This document shows, one piece after another, positions 11,509 through 22,747 of a DNA stretch of 64,000 nt. The stretch is from Epiperipatus broadwayi (lineage: Eukaryota > Onychophora > Udeonychophora > Euonychophora > Peripatidae). The notes under the pieces are model-generated. The model was not told the origin of the DNA, made no database searches, and was given only the letters and a program-made list of their open reading frames with translations. The DNA is taken from NCBI GenBank assembly GCA_028023455.1, contig JAQFVV010000207.1, forward strand, positions 310,001 through 374,000, given 5' to 3'. Both the position numbers and the translations under genes were made by a program. Within the stretch, counting starts at the first letter, position 1, and every line of letters begins with the position of its first letter.

Positions 11509-13860
11509 GTTCTTCAACAAAAATAACAATAAATAGTGTTCCTAAAGGTGTAAAGAATAATGTCAATGTTGGGTTCTTTTCTTATCTGGCTAGTTTTGTG
11601 TCTGTTCCTGTGGTTAGGTTAGTGATGAGTTCAATACTGATTAATGGAATAAGCTTTTAATATAAACGAAATTTCTTTTAGAGTCCTATTCTATAAGGGG
11701 TGGTGGGAGTGTTCAGGAAAAGGAAAGTGCAGTAAAGCCGGTGTTCAAAGCTTTACTGGAGGCCAGGAGCTGGTCCGTTTCTTGATTTTTTGGGTTTGAT
11801 AAATAGGTTGTTTGTGGGGGGTAATTCCATGAGGTTTGCACTCACTATCCATATGGAATATAGGACAAAGGTGAAAGCCTTTATTGAAAAAAACCCATTA
11901 TGATGGCATTTTCAAGTGGAAATCTATCAGGTCTTATGTTGGAATTGATTTAATTATATCTTTCAGTGTTTTAGTCTTGGGCACGGTGTATAATAGGTCT
12001 TGGTTTCATCTTCCGAGCCACAGACCACATATAGGGTCAAGCTGGCAAAACCTTCGGTGATAAAGGACAATTCGTGGGAAGGCTTGAGTTTTTTTAATGA
12101 TGAAGTCAAAATTTGGGTTCCAGACTCCACTTTTAAAGTGTGAATGAGTCTTTGGTTGGTTACTTTTAGGCTGGTTTTATGGGTTGTTGTTATAGTTGAT
12201 TATATTGTATGCTTCCCATAAGGTGTTTTTTGTTAAGGTTAAGGGCATTTGGGTTATAAAGTTGTAGGTGGTCTTTAGGGAGGCTATCCTGACGGCAGAG
12301 GCGGAGGCGATCTGTCGGTGTATTTTTAATAATGTTGGAGTATCCACAGGAGAGGATCAGTTATGTAGGGTGTTGTGGGTTTTCTGTAAAATTTTGCTTG
12401 TATTGAGTGGAATGACAGTCCATTGAACCTGCGTGGTCGTTGGATGCTCGCAAGCTAATAGCAACTGTCCTTCCTCTCCAAAGAAGTTTGGTCATAATCG
12501 GTTGATTTTATTTTGAATGTTTAGCTTTTACGAATGGAAGGTATATGAGTTTTGGCTATGTCGGGGACTTCCAATATGAAGGTTCTAGAGAGTGGTGGTG
12601 GCAGTTGAATGGAGGTTGTTTGTCCTTGCCATTGCGGGTGGGGAAAGGGGGTATTTGTTTACCGATTTCCAGTGGAGTTTGTTAAAGTTTTTGTAGGGTT
12701 TGTGTTTTTGTTTAAGTGTTGAGTGGGGAAGGTATTTAGGGGGAAGAACGTTCACAATATGGATATTGAAGTTTTTATTGAGAGAGGGAGGAAATTCATT
12801 TTTCTATATCCAAGAAGAGGGTTGGAGGTGAAGAAAGGGAGTGGGTTTGGGGTAATTGAGGTTTGAAGGGTCGAAAAAAACGTTCTTGAGATTGTGAACA
12901 ATCCAGGGATGTAATTAGGTGGATATTTATCTGGCGAATCAATGAGTCAAAAGGTTTTGTTTGTCCCTGTGTATTGAAAGTGCATTCATTGGAAGGGAGG
13001 TTGTGTCCTTTTTGATTGGTTTGTGAGTTGCAAGGTTTGGTTTGGTTTGTCTTTATGTGCTCAATTATCTTGATAAGCAATGGGGTCTGGAAATTGGGGA
13101 TATTGTTATGTCGTTTAGTGGTTTTGTTTTAATAAAAGGAGGCCATGGTAAGTCTGTTATGTTTCTGTTGGTATGTGATCAATCATTTTTTAATAATTGG
13201 CACAGTGAATTGCTGAGGTGTTTGAGAAGGAAATTTGGGTGAGAAGAGGATGAATGCTCAGGGAGAGTGTATCTTCTTTTGATTTGGATTTCTGTGATAC
13301 CATGTTGGGCCAGCAAACAGTGTTTATAGGGCTCCATCTTTTGATTAATTGGCAAATTGTTTGTGATGTGTGCATCATTGGAAAGAACGAGATTGGTTCC
13401 ATTAGAATTAATGGATAAGGGAGTGATTTGTTTCTATTGTACCCCAGTGCCCTCTAAGGTAGTCTCTCGTCCAGCAGTGTTGTTGTGCTAAGAAACATTT
13501 GGTCTTCTGATGGATATATATTCTGCAAGGGACTTTTGTTGATCTTGAGAGATTTTTAAGGAAGATGATTTTTCTGTATTTGTGAAATTTTGTGTAAAGC
13601 TTGAAGTTGTATATTAATGTCTGTTAGATCATTTAGAAGGCCATTAGGTCCTTTGATTTTCCTGGCGTGGTGATTTAATATGGATTGTAGTATTCCGATG
13701 AAGGAAAACCAGCCCTCCTCAGCAGGAAGGGAAAGGATGTTTATTTTCTGGAAAAGGATGTATGCCTCAGATACTATCGCTTTGGTCATATTTGATTGGG
13801 TGATCATGCGCATGGTTTTACCAGGTCCATCAATAGGTGCAGGGATTGAAATAGGTGTAA
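11509..13860 (-). pseudogene. 5'-truncated, decayed non-LTR retrotransposon (relative of the 25-31 kb element)
   Basis: A 2352 bp insertion, visibly richer in G on the plus strand than its surroundings. It begins (13860, minus) in the region after the endonuclease domain. Its reading-frame remnant at 13556-13860 shares 'ILSLPAEEGW', 'KIKGPNGLLNDL' and 'PGKTMRMIT' with 'VKLPMLPIEKAW', 'KTKGPLHLIGEL' and 'LPRTIRMLT' of the large element. Further downstream in several frames come a 'FLLKHL' block, an 'LLIKIIE' block and an 'RIDPIC'-like zinc-finger start (about 12020-12050). Stops and frameshifts are frequent, so it is dead. The 3' end finishes GAAGAAC, close to the GAAAC end of the large element. 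It is flanked by an 11 bp target duplication. Confidence 0.75.
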
Positions 13861-14190
13861 TATTCAGAACAAGATTTAACATCTTTATGTATAAACTTTC
13901 CTTTTCAAATCTTTTTTTTTTTGTTTAATTATACATTCTAAAGGGGTAATCTTAAAATGGACATGACCAAATTTTTCTTTATGTAAATATATTGCTGAAT
14001 TTCTATCTGACAAATGTTGTTTTAATCTAGTTTCTAAAAATTCTTTGTATTACCCACATAAGATATATCTTTACCATTATATTTTAAACAATCCATACAT
14101 TTTATACAATAAACAGCTTGCATTATATTTGAAAAATCAACAATTATATTTGAAAAATCAACAAAATCTCCTTTATTAATTAAATTATAT
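13861..14190 (-). pseudogene. Penelope-like GIY-YIG fragment, proximal half of the minus copy
   Basis: Inverted copy of 14199-14503, encoding the same GIY-YIG endonuclease tail but with small indels. One is a ~24 bp tandem duplication at 14118-14162 (a 'ttatatttgaaaaatcaaca' block, twice). The coding region is cut by the 11509-13860 insertion. With the plus copy it forms a head-to-head pair joined at 14191-14198. Confidence 0.75.
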
Positions 14191-14198
14191 AAATCTAA

Positions 14199-14519
14199 TA
14201 TAATTTAATTAATAAAGGAGATTTTATTGATGTTTCAAATATAATGCAAGCTGTTTATTGTATAAAATGTATGGATTGTTTAAAATATAATGGTAAAGAT
14301 ATATCTTATGTGGGTAATACAAAGAATTTTTTAAAAACTAGATTAAAACAACATTTGTCAGATAGAAATTCTGCAATATATTTACATAAAGAAAAATTTG
14401 GTCATATCAATTTTAAGATTACCCCTTTAGAATGTATAATTAAACAAAAAGAAAGATTTGAAAAGGAAAGTTTATACATAAAGATGTTAAATCTTGTTCT
14501 GAATAGAATATTATAATGT
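14199..14519 (+). pseudogene. GIY-YIG endonuclease domain of a Penelope-like retroelement
   Basis: The open frame enters from the truncation point, with an in-frame ATG at 14244, and stops at 14517-14519. Residues read AVYCIKCMDC, then YVGNTKNFLKTRLKQH, matching the GIY-YIG pattern (first Tyr in VYCIKC, second motif YVG, Arg in TRLKQH) with the paired Cys typical of Penelope-like enzymes. The domain nicks target DNA to prime reverse transcription in the nucleus. This is only the C-terminal ~100 residues, and without the reverse transcriptase it cannot act alone. The final 'MLNLVLNRIL' ends at the stop, so the C-terminus appears natural. Confidence 0.8.
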
Positions 14520-14930
14520 AAAGGAAAAGAAAAATATTTTGTGAAATTTAATAGAATGTTTTTGTTTTTAACAAGAAAGGAATGTAAAAATGTGTTAATT
14601 GAAGATAAGATAATAAAAACTATATTTTGTAACAATAAAATGTTTATTTAGACAAAATGTAAAGTTGGAAGCTGTTGGGAAAAGAAATCATAGTAAGTAA
14701 AGAATATATTTTCCAAAATAGTATGTATATGTGACAGGATTTTTATTTTTGTTTGTTTTAAAAATTTTTATGGATTTTTTTCTCTCCTTTTTATATATTT
14801 TTAGTTCCTTGAAAAAGACTATAGAAAAAAATAAAGAAATAGTCTAAACGTTGGAAATCTATTTTAATATATATTTCATTTTGGTGGCAAAAAAATAAAA
14901 AACAAGTTTTTAAAAGATTTGGTGTATGTT
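14199..14930 (+). mobile_element. Penelope-like element, 5'-truncated plus copy
   Basis: 732 bases holding the end of the protein (GIY-YIG domain) and the 3' untranslated region to GGTGTATGTT. It starts at the inversion point, eight bases from its mirror copy. A hairpin at about 14813-14868 (GACTAT...ATAGTC then T/GAAACGTT) is retained. Penelope-like elements are known for 5'-truncated copies in inverted pairs. Reverse transcriptase is absent here. Confidence 0.8.
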
Positions 14931-14942
14931 GTAACTAAAATC

Positions 14943-16180
14943 ATATTTAAACCAATTCCATAATTATACGTTAATTTTTTAGAAATATTAGGGGTAATAC
15001 CAATATGGTAGGAGAGTGGAATACCATGGAGAGCTACAATTTAGGCATAATGTTATAAGATCTCTGAAAGAAAAGTTTGCTGCTGAAGAAATGCTAAGCA
15101 TTGTAAAATATCCAATAGATTGAATAATAGCTAGTGTACTATTTGTATTTAGAGATTCATTTCTATAATTATCACAAAGCTTTTCTTAAGTTTATTATTA
15201 TTATCATCATCATCATCAATATAATTATTATTATATTGTGTCTTTTCATCTTTTTTTTGCTGATATTGTAAAATATATGTATTTTTTTAAAAAGTGACAT
15301 TTTACTTATTTAAAAAGTCAAACTACATTAAAGTTGAATTTGTTAATTTGAAAGTTCTCACTTTTAATAATTACAGAGTAATTAATTACATTGGTCTGCT
15401 TTTTGACAGAAAATAACAAATCTACCTTTCTTATAACATAAATATACATACAAAAGTTATTAAAAAAAGGAAATGAGAAACCAAATTAGAAATGTGACCT
15501 AAATGTTTAATTCTTTGTAATATAATAGTTTTCCTTTATTATGGCATTTGGTTTCCTTGTCCTTATAAAAATAATGAAACCTTTGATAATACTTAACTCT
15601 ATACAATGATTGTTTGATAGTTTGTGATGATGAAATTAAACTTGTAGCTATCTATTGAACTATTTTCATCTTTCAGTTGAATTAATTTTTCCTTTTAGAC
15701 AAAATCAGACTTTATTTCACCTTTCTAAATGTAAATATTAAAAGTGCAATGCTAAAGTAATTAATAAAATAATCAAAATTACCCCCAAATTCATGAGTAA
15801 ACTAGTCCAGCCAAAGAAAATAAATTCTAAAACTCAACCAAGGATTTGACTGCTACAAGCAGATGACTAACATATAACACCAAATTTAAATTAATAATGT
15901 GTAGGATTTAAGTAGAATTGTGGGTAGTATTTAGTTTTATTTGTTATCTTTTAGTCCTTTACAGTTGAGAACTCTGCTTGTAACAGTGACACCATTGGTT
16001 GTGTTTTAGAGTTATTTTCTTTGGTTAGTCTGGTTTATTTGTGAATTGGGATAATTTTGATTTTTCTAAATTTATTCGATTGGTTAAGAACAAGATACAG
16101 CTTAGTAAAGAACATGTTACATTTCTTCTACAGGTGATATGGGATTATTGACAAGTGAAAGTTAAGATATCAATTGAATT
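14943..16180. other. AT-rich DNA without recognised features
   Basis: A short TTA/TCA tract lies at 15195-15235. No gene, conserved domain or clear repeat was seen. Confidence 0.5.
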
Positions 16181-16184
16181 GGTG

Positions 16185-16240
16185 ACTTTCAGATTCATGG
16201 ATACTGATTTTAAAGTGATGCTCTAACAATGCAAGATATT
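16185..16240 (-). pseudogene. tRNA-Lys-like remnant, minus strand
   Basis: On the minus strand, GTTAGAGCATCACTTTAAAA resembles the D-arm to anticodon region of tRNA-Lys (GTTAGAGC...ACTTTtAATC), followed by a weak B-box-like stretch. Positions 16206-16227 are a 22-base inverted match (one difference) to 16273-16294. The anticodon arm has a deletion, so it is not a working tRNA. A decayed SINE head is likely. Confidence 0.35.
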
Positions 16241-16252
16241 TTATCAATTCCT

Positions 16253-16322
16253 TTGACAATATAGCTTAATTGGTTAGAGCATTACTTTAAAATCTACAAA
16301 AACAAAGTTAAAAATCACATGA
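16253..16322 (+). pseudogene. tRNA-Lys-like remnant, plus strand
   Basis: TAGCTTAATTGGTTAGAGC (16262-16280) matches a Pol III A box and D arm almost base for base. The anticodon region 'ACTTTAAAATCT' and a degenerate B box 'AAGTTAAAAATC' follow at the right spacing for a tRNA-Lys ancestor. Stem pairing is broken. Together with the mirror copy 45 bases upstream, it forms an inverted pair. Confidence 0.45.
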
Positions 16323-16374
16323 TCATCATTTTTTATGCTTATACAAGCTGTTTAACAGAGGCAAATCTCCATAC

Positions 16375-16570
16375 AGATAGGGATTTTATGCACAAACCTT
16401 ATGGTATCCATTGATTGTTCTGGCTTGCACTGAATGGTGCTAATCGATGAACAGTTTTTTTCTCTGTAAATTTTAAAATCACTAGTTTAATTGCTATGTT
16501 AGCTACTACTATCAGGGTAGAACTGCCTGGAGAAGAAATCTGAATAACATCACTCAAAATAGAATGCAAG
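16375..16570 (+). repeat. Dispersed repeat family 3, copy 1
   Basis: Shares ordered blocks with 22128-22315: 'gcacaaacct', 'atccattgatt...tctggctt', 'ctga.tggtgct', 'agtttt...ctctgt' and 'actcaaaatagagt'. A shorter related stretch is at 18105-18180 ('gatgcacaac', 'acttgcact...atgg'). No coding content. Function unknown. Confidence 0.5.
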
Positions 16571-19207
16571 CAAGCCTTAATGAATTTTTATATTTTTGAT
16601 ATTTAAAAAATGCATTTAACAATTAAGGTAGATAATGGAGAGATAATGCAACATATAATTATAAATTGAACTATGATTTAATGTATATAATTAATATATT
16701 AAACACATACTTATGAACCAATTTACCTTAAAATACTATTTGATTTATATGCATCAAATTTTGTGCACTCACAATTTTAACCTTATTTATTTCAGTGAAA
16801 TTTATGAATAATTTTGAGTAATGATTTATTAAGCTAGAAATTATTATATCATTCTTAATCTAAATAAAAACTTTACACCTCAGTTAAAGATTAATATATT
16901 TGTAAATTTAACTAAAACACATGGAGTAATTAATCCAACTTTATTCTACTATACATTCTTGAAAAATATAAGTAAAGACATCTGGCAAAAACAAATGATC
17001 TCCAAAATGCATTTCATGATGAACCAGAATTTTTCAGTTAATAAAATTATACTCTTTTATGTAGTCTTTATCATTTGTTCAATATTTATTGATAACAAAT
17101 TATTAAATTTTGATTAACTAAGTATCAAATTTCCTGCACTCAAAATTTTGACACCAACTACTTTAGATGAATATATTAATGATTATTATCAATCAATTAT
17201 TTGGATAGATATTATCATATTATGATATATACTTTAAATCTGAATAAAAATAAATATCTTAGAGGTAATATTTCTTTTTCAGTTGTCTTTATTCATATCT
17301 TTTGTGAATATGTGGTGCTTTGGACATTTTAAGTTTTTTTAACAACTATACATATTAAAACATCATCAAAAATAATTAACATAAACAATAAAATAATATA
17401 ATTACACGAAATAGAGCACAGTAATAAATCAAAAGACAGTGAGAACAATCACATGACTGAGCAATCACTGAATGTAATGAGAGATAATAATAAGTGTCAT
17501 TTACGTACATATCTGCGAACAAAACCTTTGAATTCAGGACTATGATTTTCTATTTTTATTTTAATATTTATTTCAAACCCAGGCATTATTGCAAACTGTT
17601 GTGGATAGAGAAAATATAGATATAATGAGGGCTAATGCAATTTATTTTAATTACACTTATTAAATATTTATACATAAAGTTTCTGCCAAACATATTTGAT
17701 GTTATAAGCAAGTATGTAATGAAACTTTGATGTTCATATTTATATTATATATTTTAAATATTTTTTTATTAATCCTCATATAATCCTGTGTAGATGGCAG
17801 CACCTGAATGAAATAAACAGAATTTTATAATCTTATTTTTATTAATATTTACAAAAAAAAAATGTTTTATATTACTGCAATTTATTGTACAAGTGTCAAT
17901 ATTCTTGTATACAAATTAGCCAAAATGTATTAATGATTTTTACTATTAATTTATTAAATTAAAGATTATCACATAAAGTATCAAATTTCAATAAAAAATA
18001 CATGCAAGATGTCATTTATCCTCTTTCGTGTGTTTAAAGAGTTAAAGTATTAAAATAACATATCATCACATTGTCTTATACTTACAAGCTGCTAAAACAG
18101 CAGCAAATTGATGCACAACTTCCTAACATCTACCGATTCCTAGAACTTGCACTAGATGGCAGTATGGAAAAATTTCCTATTGTGTTTAAAGTTTGCATGG
18201 TAATATAGAAATTCTGAGTATATCTAAAAAAATTAATAATTGCTATATTTTTAAGAGATATAATCTATTAAAAAAAATAATTTTACGAGCTTTATTCCAA
18301 TATAATATTTTGATTTTTTTTATTTCTTAGGTACATATTTATGCAGCAAAAAATTATAAAAATTGTTTTATCACACAATTATAAAATGTGATGCTGTCTA
18401 AATATGAAGCTGTCTTATGCACCAAAATGGGATTCATGCTCACCAATAGATAATTTTAGAAAGCATAAAAACCTGTAGTAAAAAAAGGTAAAATGTTCTA
18501 TATTTTATTTATAAATGTATCTTTGTTTTTATCCTGAAATAATCCGAATCTTTGATTTACCAAGCAGCATAACCCTTCTGAATCAAAAGTTTGATTTCAA
18601 TTATAATTAATTGTTCAGAAAGTCAGGTGATATTTAAATATCAAAGTAAAAGGTAAAAACAACAATTTTATTCTGGTATGCTACTATTTATTATATTTCA
18701 TTTTTCTCACGAGAAATTTTCAAAACCTTTTCAGTTTTTTACGGGAATATGCAATTTACAATTGTAGTATGAATAAAAGTTAGTAAAATAAACTTATTTA
18801 AACATAACAACGATCTATTTCTATGATGAGAACTGCTATATTTATAGTAAGAACTTTTTCTTTATTGTATTTTTAAATCATAGCTCCTATGATAAAGAGG
18901 TTGTTATTTTACAAAAATGGTATAAAATTTATTTAAGACTTTATGAACAAATTTCATAAATAAGATAAAGATTTATTTTTGTATAAATGAAGTATAAGAT
19001 TTTTGTTTAATCAACGGCATAAGAATTGTTGATTCAAAAGAGTAAGTTAAGCATAAATAAAAAGATAATACAAATTCTATAATAAATCTTTTTACTATCA
19101 ACCATCATTTGAAATATGAGTTTATTTTATTAAATTAATTTGTTAATGTAGATTAATATAATTAAAAAACTCTAGTTGGAAGAAGAAAGGTAAAAAAAAA
19201 AGTAAAT
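16571..19207. other. AT-rich DNA up to the assembly gap
   Basis: No gene recognised. It contains the short family-3-like stretch near 18105-18180. The sequence stops at the N tract. Confidence 0.5.
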
Positions 19208-19707
19208 NNNNNNNNNNNNNNNNNNNNNNNNNNNNNNNNNNNNNNNNNNNNNNNNNNNNNNNNNNNNNNNNNNNNNNNNNNNNNNNNNNNNNNNNNNNNN
19301 NNNNNNNNNNNNNNNNNNNNNNNNNNNNNNNNNNNNNNNNNNNNNNNNNNNNNNNNNNNNNNNNNNNNNNNNNNNNNNNNNNNNNNNNNNNNNNNNNNNN
19401 NNNNNNNNNNNNNNNNNNNNNNNNNNNNNNNNNNNNNNNNNNNNNNNNNNNNNNNNNNNNNNNNNNNNNNNNNNNNNNNNNNNNNNNNNNNNNNNNNNNN
19501 NNNNNNNNNNNNNNNNNNNNNNNNNNNNNNNNNNNNNNNNNNNNNNNNNNNNNNNNNNNNNNNNNNNNNNNNNNNNNNNNNNNNNNNNNNNNNNNNNNNN
19601 NNNNNNNNNNNNNNNNNNNNNNNNNNNNNNNNNNNNNNNNNNNNNNNNNNNNNNNNNNNNNNNNNNNNNNNNNNNNNNNNNNNNNNNNNNNNNNNNNNNN
19701 NNNNNNN
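19208..19707. other. Assembly gap (500 N)
   Basis: Exactly 500 N, the size of a placeholder, so the true length is unknown. It ends six bases before the LTR-like copy A, suggesting that the assembler failed at an AT-rich repeat. Confidence 0.99.
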
Positions 19708-19713
19708 ATATAT

Positions 19714-19739
19714 TGTAACGTTTATTTATATACGTTACA
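19714..19739 (+). repeat. Terminal hairpin TGTAACG...CGTTACA of copy A
   Basis: 26 bases with a seven-base stem, same form as 2400-2425. It is the left terminus of the element. Confidence 0.65.
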
Positions 19740-20085
19740 AATATATTGGCATTTGGTAAAAGCTAAAAAAGTAAATTTAGATTTTTTTTGATTAGTATAA
19801 TTTTTGTTAAAACGTGCAATGAAGGTTAAAATTGTCATTCTTATTTTTTTATCTAATTGGAAAGAATAAATGACATACAGATTACTAATCCAGATAAATT
19901 AAAAGAATTCCAAAAGTATAAGCTAAAAGAAAAATATTTTAGCTAATTAAAGATGGAAGAATAATGCTAAAAAAAAAAAAAGAGAACTTTGTAACTTAAA
20001 TTTAAGAGAGAGTGTATAAGATTATTATCTTATACGCTGATAAAAAGACAAAAGAGTGCGCAGAAGTTCAAAAAATGGAGCGCGA

Positions 20086-20095
20086 TATAAAAAGG
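20086..20095 (+). promoter_or_regulatory. TATA box of LTR-like copy A
   Basis: TATAAAAAGG, identical to the box in copy B. It lies about 370 bases from the element start and just before the least AT-rich part, as expected for an LTR promoter. Confidence 0.5.
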
Positions 20096-20950
20096 AGATG
20101 ACAACTTCAATCTGGGTCTTCTCTTTAACTTCTAGTTACGTCTCTGAAAGTTGGAGGTTTCCACGAGCATAACCTGTGGCAAGAAATATACTTCTACACA
20201 GGTATGCCCCTTGCTGTACCAAGCTGTCACGCAAGCATGGAAACGGGACTTGTGAAGACCGCTTTTTGCAATAAAAGGGTCACTACAACCGTGCCTTTTC
20301 TCCAGCTATAGAACGGAACAATAATGGAAGACGCCGGCAGGAGAGACCAATGGAAATTCTCATGATCTGGGATCCCATAAACCTACATGAACTTACCGGT
20401 AAGTTAAGAGTAAATTTTCCTGATAGTGACTTAAAAGTTTGCAAACAATTATTTATCTAAGCTTAGACTACCATCCTGATATAGACTTTTCTTTTCGTAT
20501 TCAAGAGACTTTCTAATAAAGAAATTTATACAAGATCTTGGGACATTATTAAATCGCTTTAATTGCTTAATCTCACTGTTTTTGTTAATCGATTCAGTAT
20601 CTGGATTAGTGTGTGTGTACTTTCCTGTGTAGTTAATATGTAATTTAACTTATAAATATTTTAGTTTGATAGAATAAAAGAGATTTTACTTTTATCAACC
20701 TTTTCATTGTGCGTTATTAATAATGATTATTATTTTTTATTATTAAATTTATTTTTAGTTTAATAAGATTTAAACGTTTAAGTTACCTTTGCCAATATGT
20801 TTCAATACTCCCAGGACTAATAATCGTAAAAATCATTAATTCTCATTACGGTAGAATTACCGCCCCTTAAAAAAAAAAAATATAATAAAAATCTTTTTAT
20901 TTTTTTTTTTGTTTTACAACTTGCGAGAGGTGCTGGCGACATATTTCAGC

Positions 20951-20974
20951 GGATTCTTAGGAATCCTGGCGCCC
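20951..20974 (+). promoter_or_regulatory. Hairpin plus TGGCGCCC motif
   Basis: A short stem-loop is followed at once by TGGCGCCC. The same pairing of stem-loop and motif is found at 222-248 and 38903-38932, although the stem sequences differ completely. Conservation of structure rather than sequence suggests a functional RNA element, for instance in priming or packaging. Confidence 0.45.
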
Positions 20975-21173
20975 ATATGAAATAAAATTAAAAGTTGATT
21001 TTGTCAATAGCACAATTCTTAACAATTAATAGGCTGAAGTTGGTCAGGAAAAATAGCTGTGTTTTTAGAATAGAAATACAACTTTCTTTTTTCTTTTTGA
21101 GACAGCTTGATCAACTCACGCTCAAATATAAATTTGAGGCGTATAAGGGCCTAGTAATACGAAAAACGTTACA

Positions 21174-22127
21174 ATATATATATATATATATATAAGGAAT
21201 GAAAAAAAAAACTTTTCTTTTAAAATATTAATAGCTGATGCTTTATATAAAGATAATTAGAAGTAATATTAATATTTATTTTCAATATTTTCAGAATATT
21301 TGTTCATATTCTTCTTTATTAATTAAACAATTTTATTGAACTTATAGGTTTTCAAATTTTGCACACATATTCAGTATTGATGGTTATCCAATATTTTATG
21401 ATGCAGTGTAAATATAGTGTTAGTGGTGCATGTTAAATTACTTTCAAAGCTTCTGCGATTTGAGGTGATACTCAATAGATAATGTTGTTTTTAATTTAAC
21501 TCTCAAGCTACTTTTAATCACGTTGCAAATATGAAAGCTTTTTTTTTTCTAATACGTATAGGAACAAAAATAAAAACATTTTAAAAGATCCACTTCAATT
21601 ACTGGAGATATGGAAATACTTTATAAGTTCTCACTTCTTTTAAAAAATTGAATATAATTAGTTTGTTTGTTTATAATAAACTATTTTGCAAATTGAAATA
21701 ATATATAGTAAATCTTTTTAACAAAAAGTTAGTTTCAAAATATCCAAACACTAAAACCTAAAAAATAATATGCATAAAAAATATCATGCGATCACCATTC
21801 TTTATGTGTACACATAATCCTGCCCAATCAGATTATGGTGACTAATGTTATTAAAAAACCAAAAAATATCAAAATGTAGAGATGCTGAGCTGAGTTCACA
21901 TCTGAATATGACTATATAAGCAAATGAGCTTGAATTTAAAACATTATAGCATTTTTATTTTGGACTTAAAGCCTTATAGTTAACTAAAAAAATAAAAGAT
22001 GGCTGTTGGAGGGTTGCATTAGATCCTAAGATCTAAGTGCAGTGCTCTCAAATTTAAGGTTTCTTATTGATGAAAGCCACAAGCTAAAAACTAGTCTGAA
22101 AATATTTGGGTTGGCATGAGGATTGGA
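21174..22127. other. AT-rich DNA without recognised features
   Basis: Begins with the TA tract flanking copy A. No gene or clear repeat was seen. Confidence 0.5.
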
Positions 22128-22320
22128 TGGATTTTTGCACAAACCTGCATCCATTGATTACTCTGGCTTGACTGAGTGGTGCTACTGTATAGAGAGTTTT
22201 GCCTCTGTGATGACTAAAAACATTTTTTTCTTAGGAGCATAATTTTATTTTTATTTAGAATTTTGAATAAAATTATGGGGCATCTAGAGGTTAACTAACT
22301 CACTCAAAATAGAGTATTTA
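22128..22320 (+). repeat. Dispersed repeat family 3, copy 2
   Basis: Aligns with 16375-16570 through the blocks listed there, with moderate divergence and a small insertion in the middle. Same orientation as copy 1. Confidence 0.5.
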
Positions 22321-22699
22321 CTTTGATTTATGAACACCCCATGATTTTATTTGAAACTGCATTAATCAAAATTGTGGCACAGTAAATAATTATTTCTCAG
22401 TCATTAAAATAAAAAAAAATATTCAATTTTAATATTATATATAAAAAATAATTTTGTTACAGCATAAGGAAGTGATTTGATAGAATGAAGAGCGTTTGCT
22501 CAAAAATGCTTGATGTCATATATTTAAATGTTTTATACCTTTACTCATTAATTTTAGATTGGTACTACAGCAGTGAATATCTTCACAATATTTGGGAAAT
22601 TTCATGTTCAATCCAGCCATTTTATATTATAAATATAGGTAAGTTTAAGTGAAAAAACATTAATAATATATAAATAGACCCCAAAATGAATTATGTTTA

Positions 22700-22747
<48 letters not shown>

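Larger units (their letters stand above)
19714..21173 (+). mobile_element. LTR-like element, copy A (probably a solo LTR)
   Basis: Runs from TGTAACG (19714) to CGTTACA (21167-21173), both next to TA repeats. Internal order: terminal hairpin, TATAAAAAGG (20086-20095), a less AT-rich transcribed-looking block (20040-20410) with AATAAAAG near 20270 and a splice-donor-like palindrome CTTACCGGTAAG near 20391, then an inverted pair GGATTC/GAATCC (20951-20966) abutting TGGCGCCC (20967-20974). No reading frame above 66 codons. The TGGCGCCC resembles a tRNA-Lys primer-binding site but lies about 200 bases inside the element. Its internal position argues that the boundary or the LTR interpretation may need revision. 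Confidence 0.5.
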
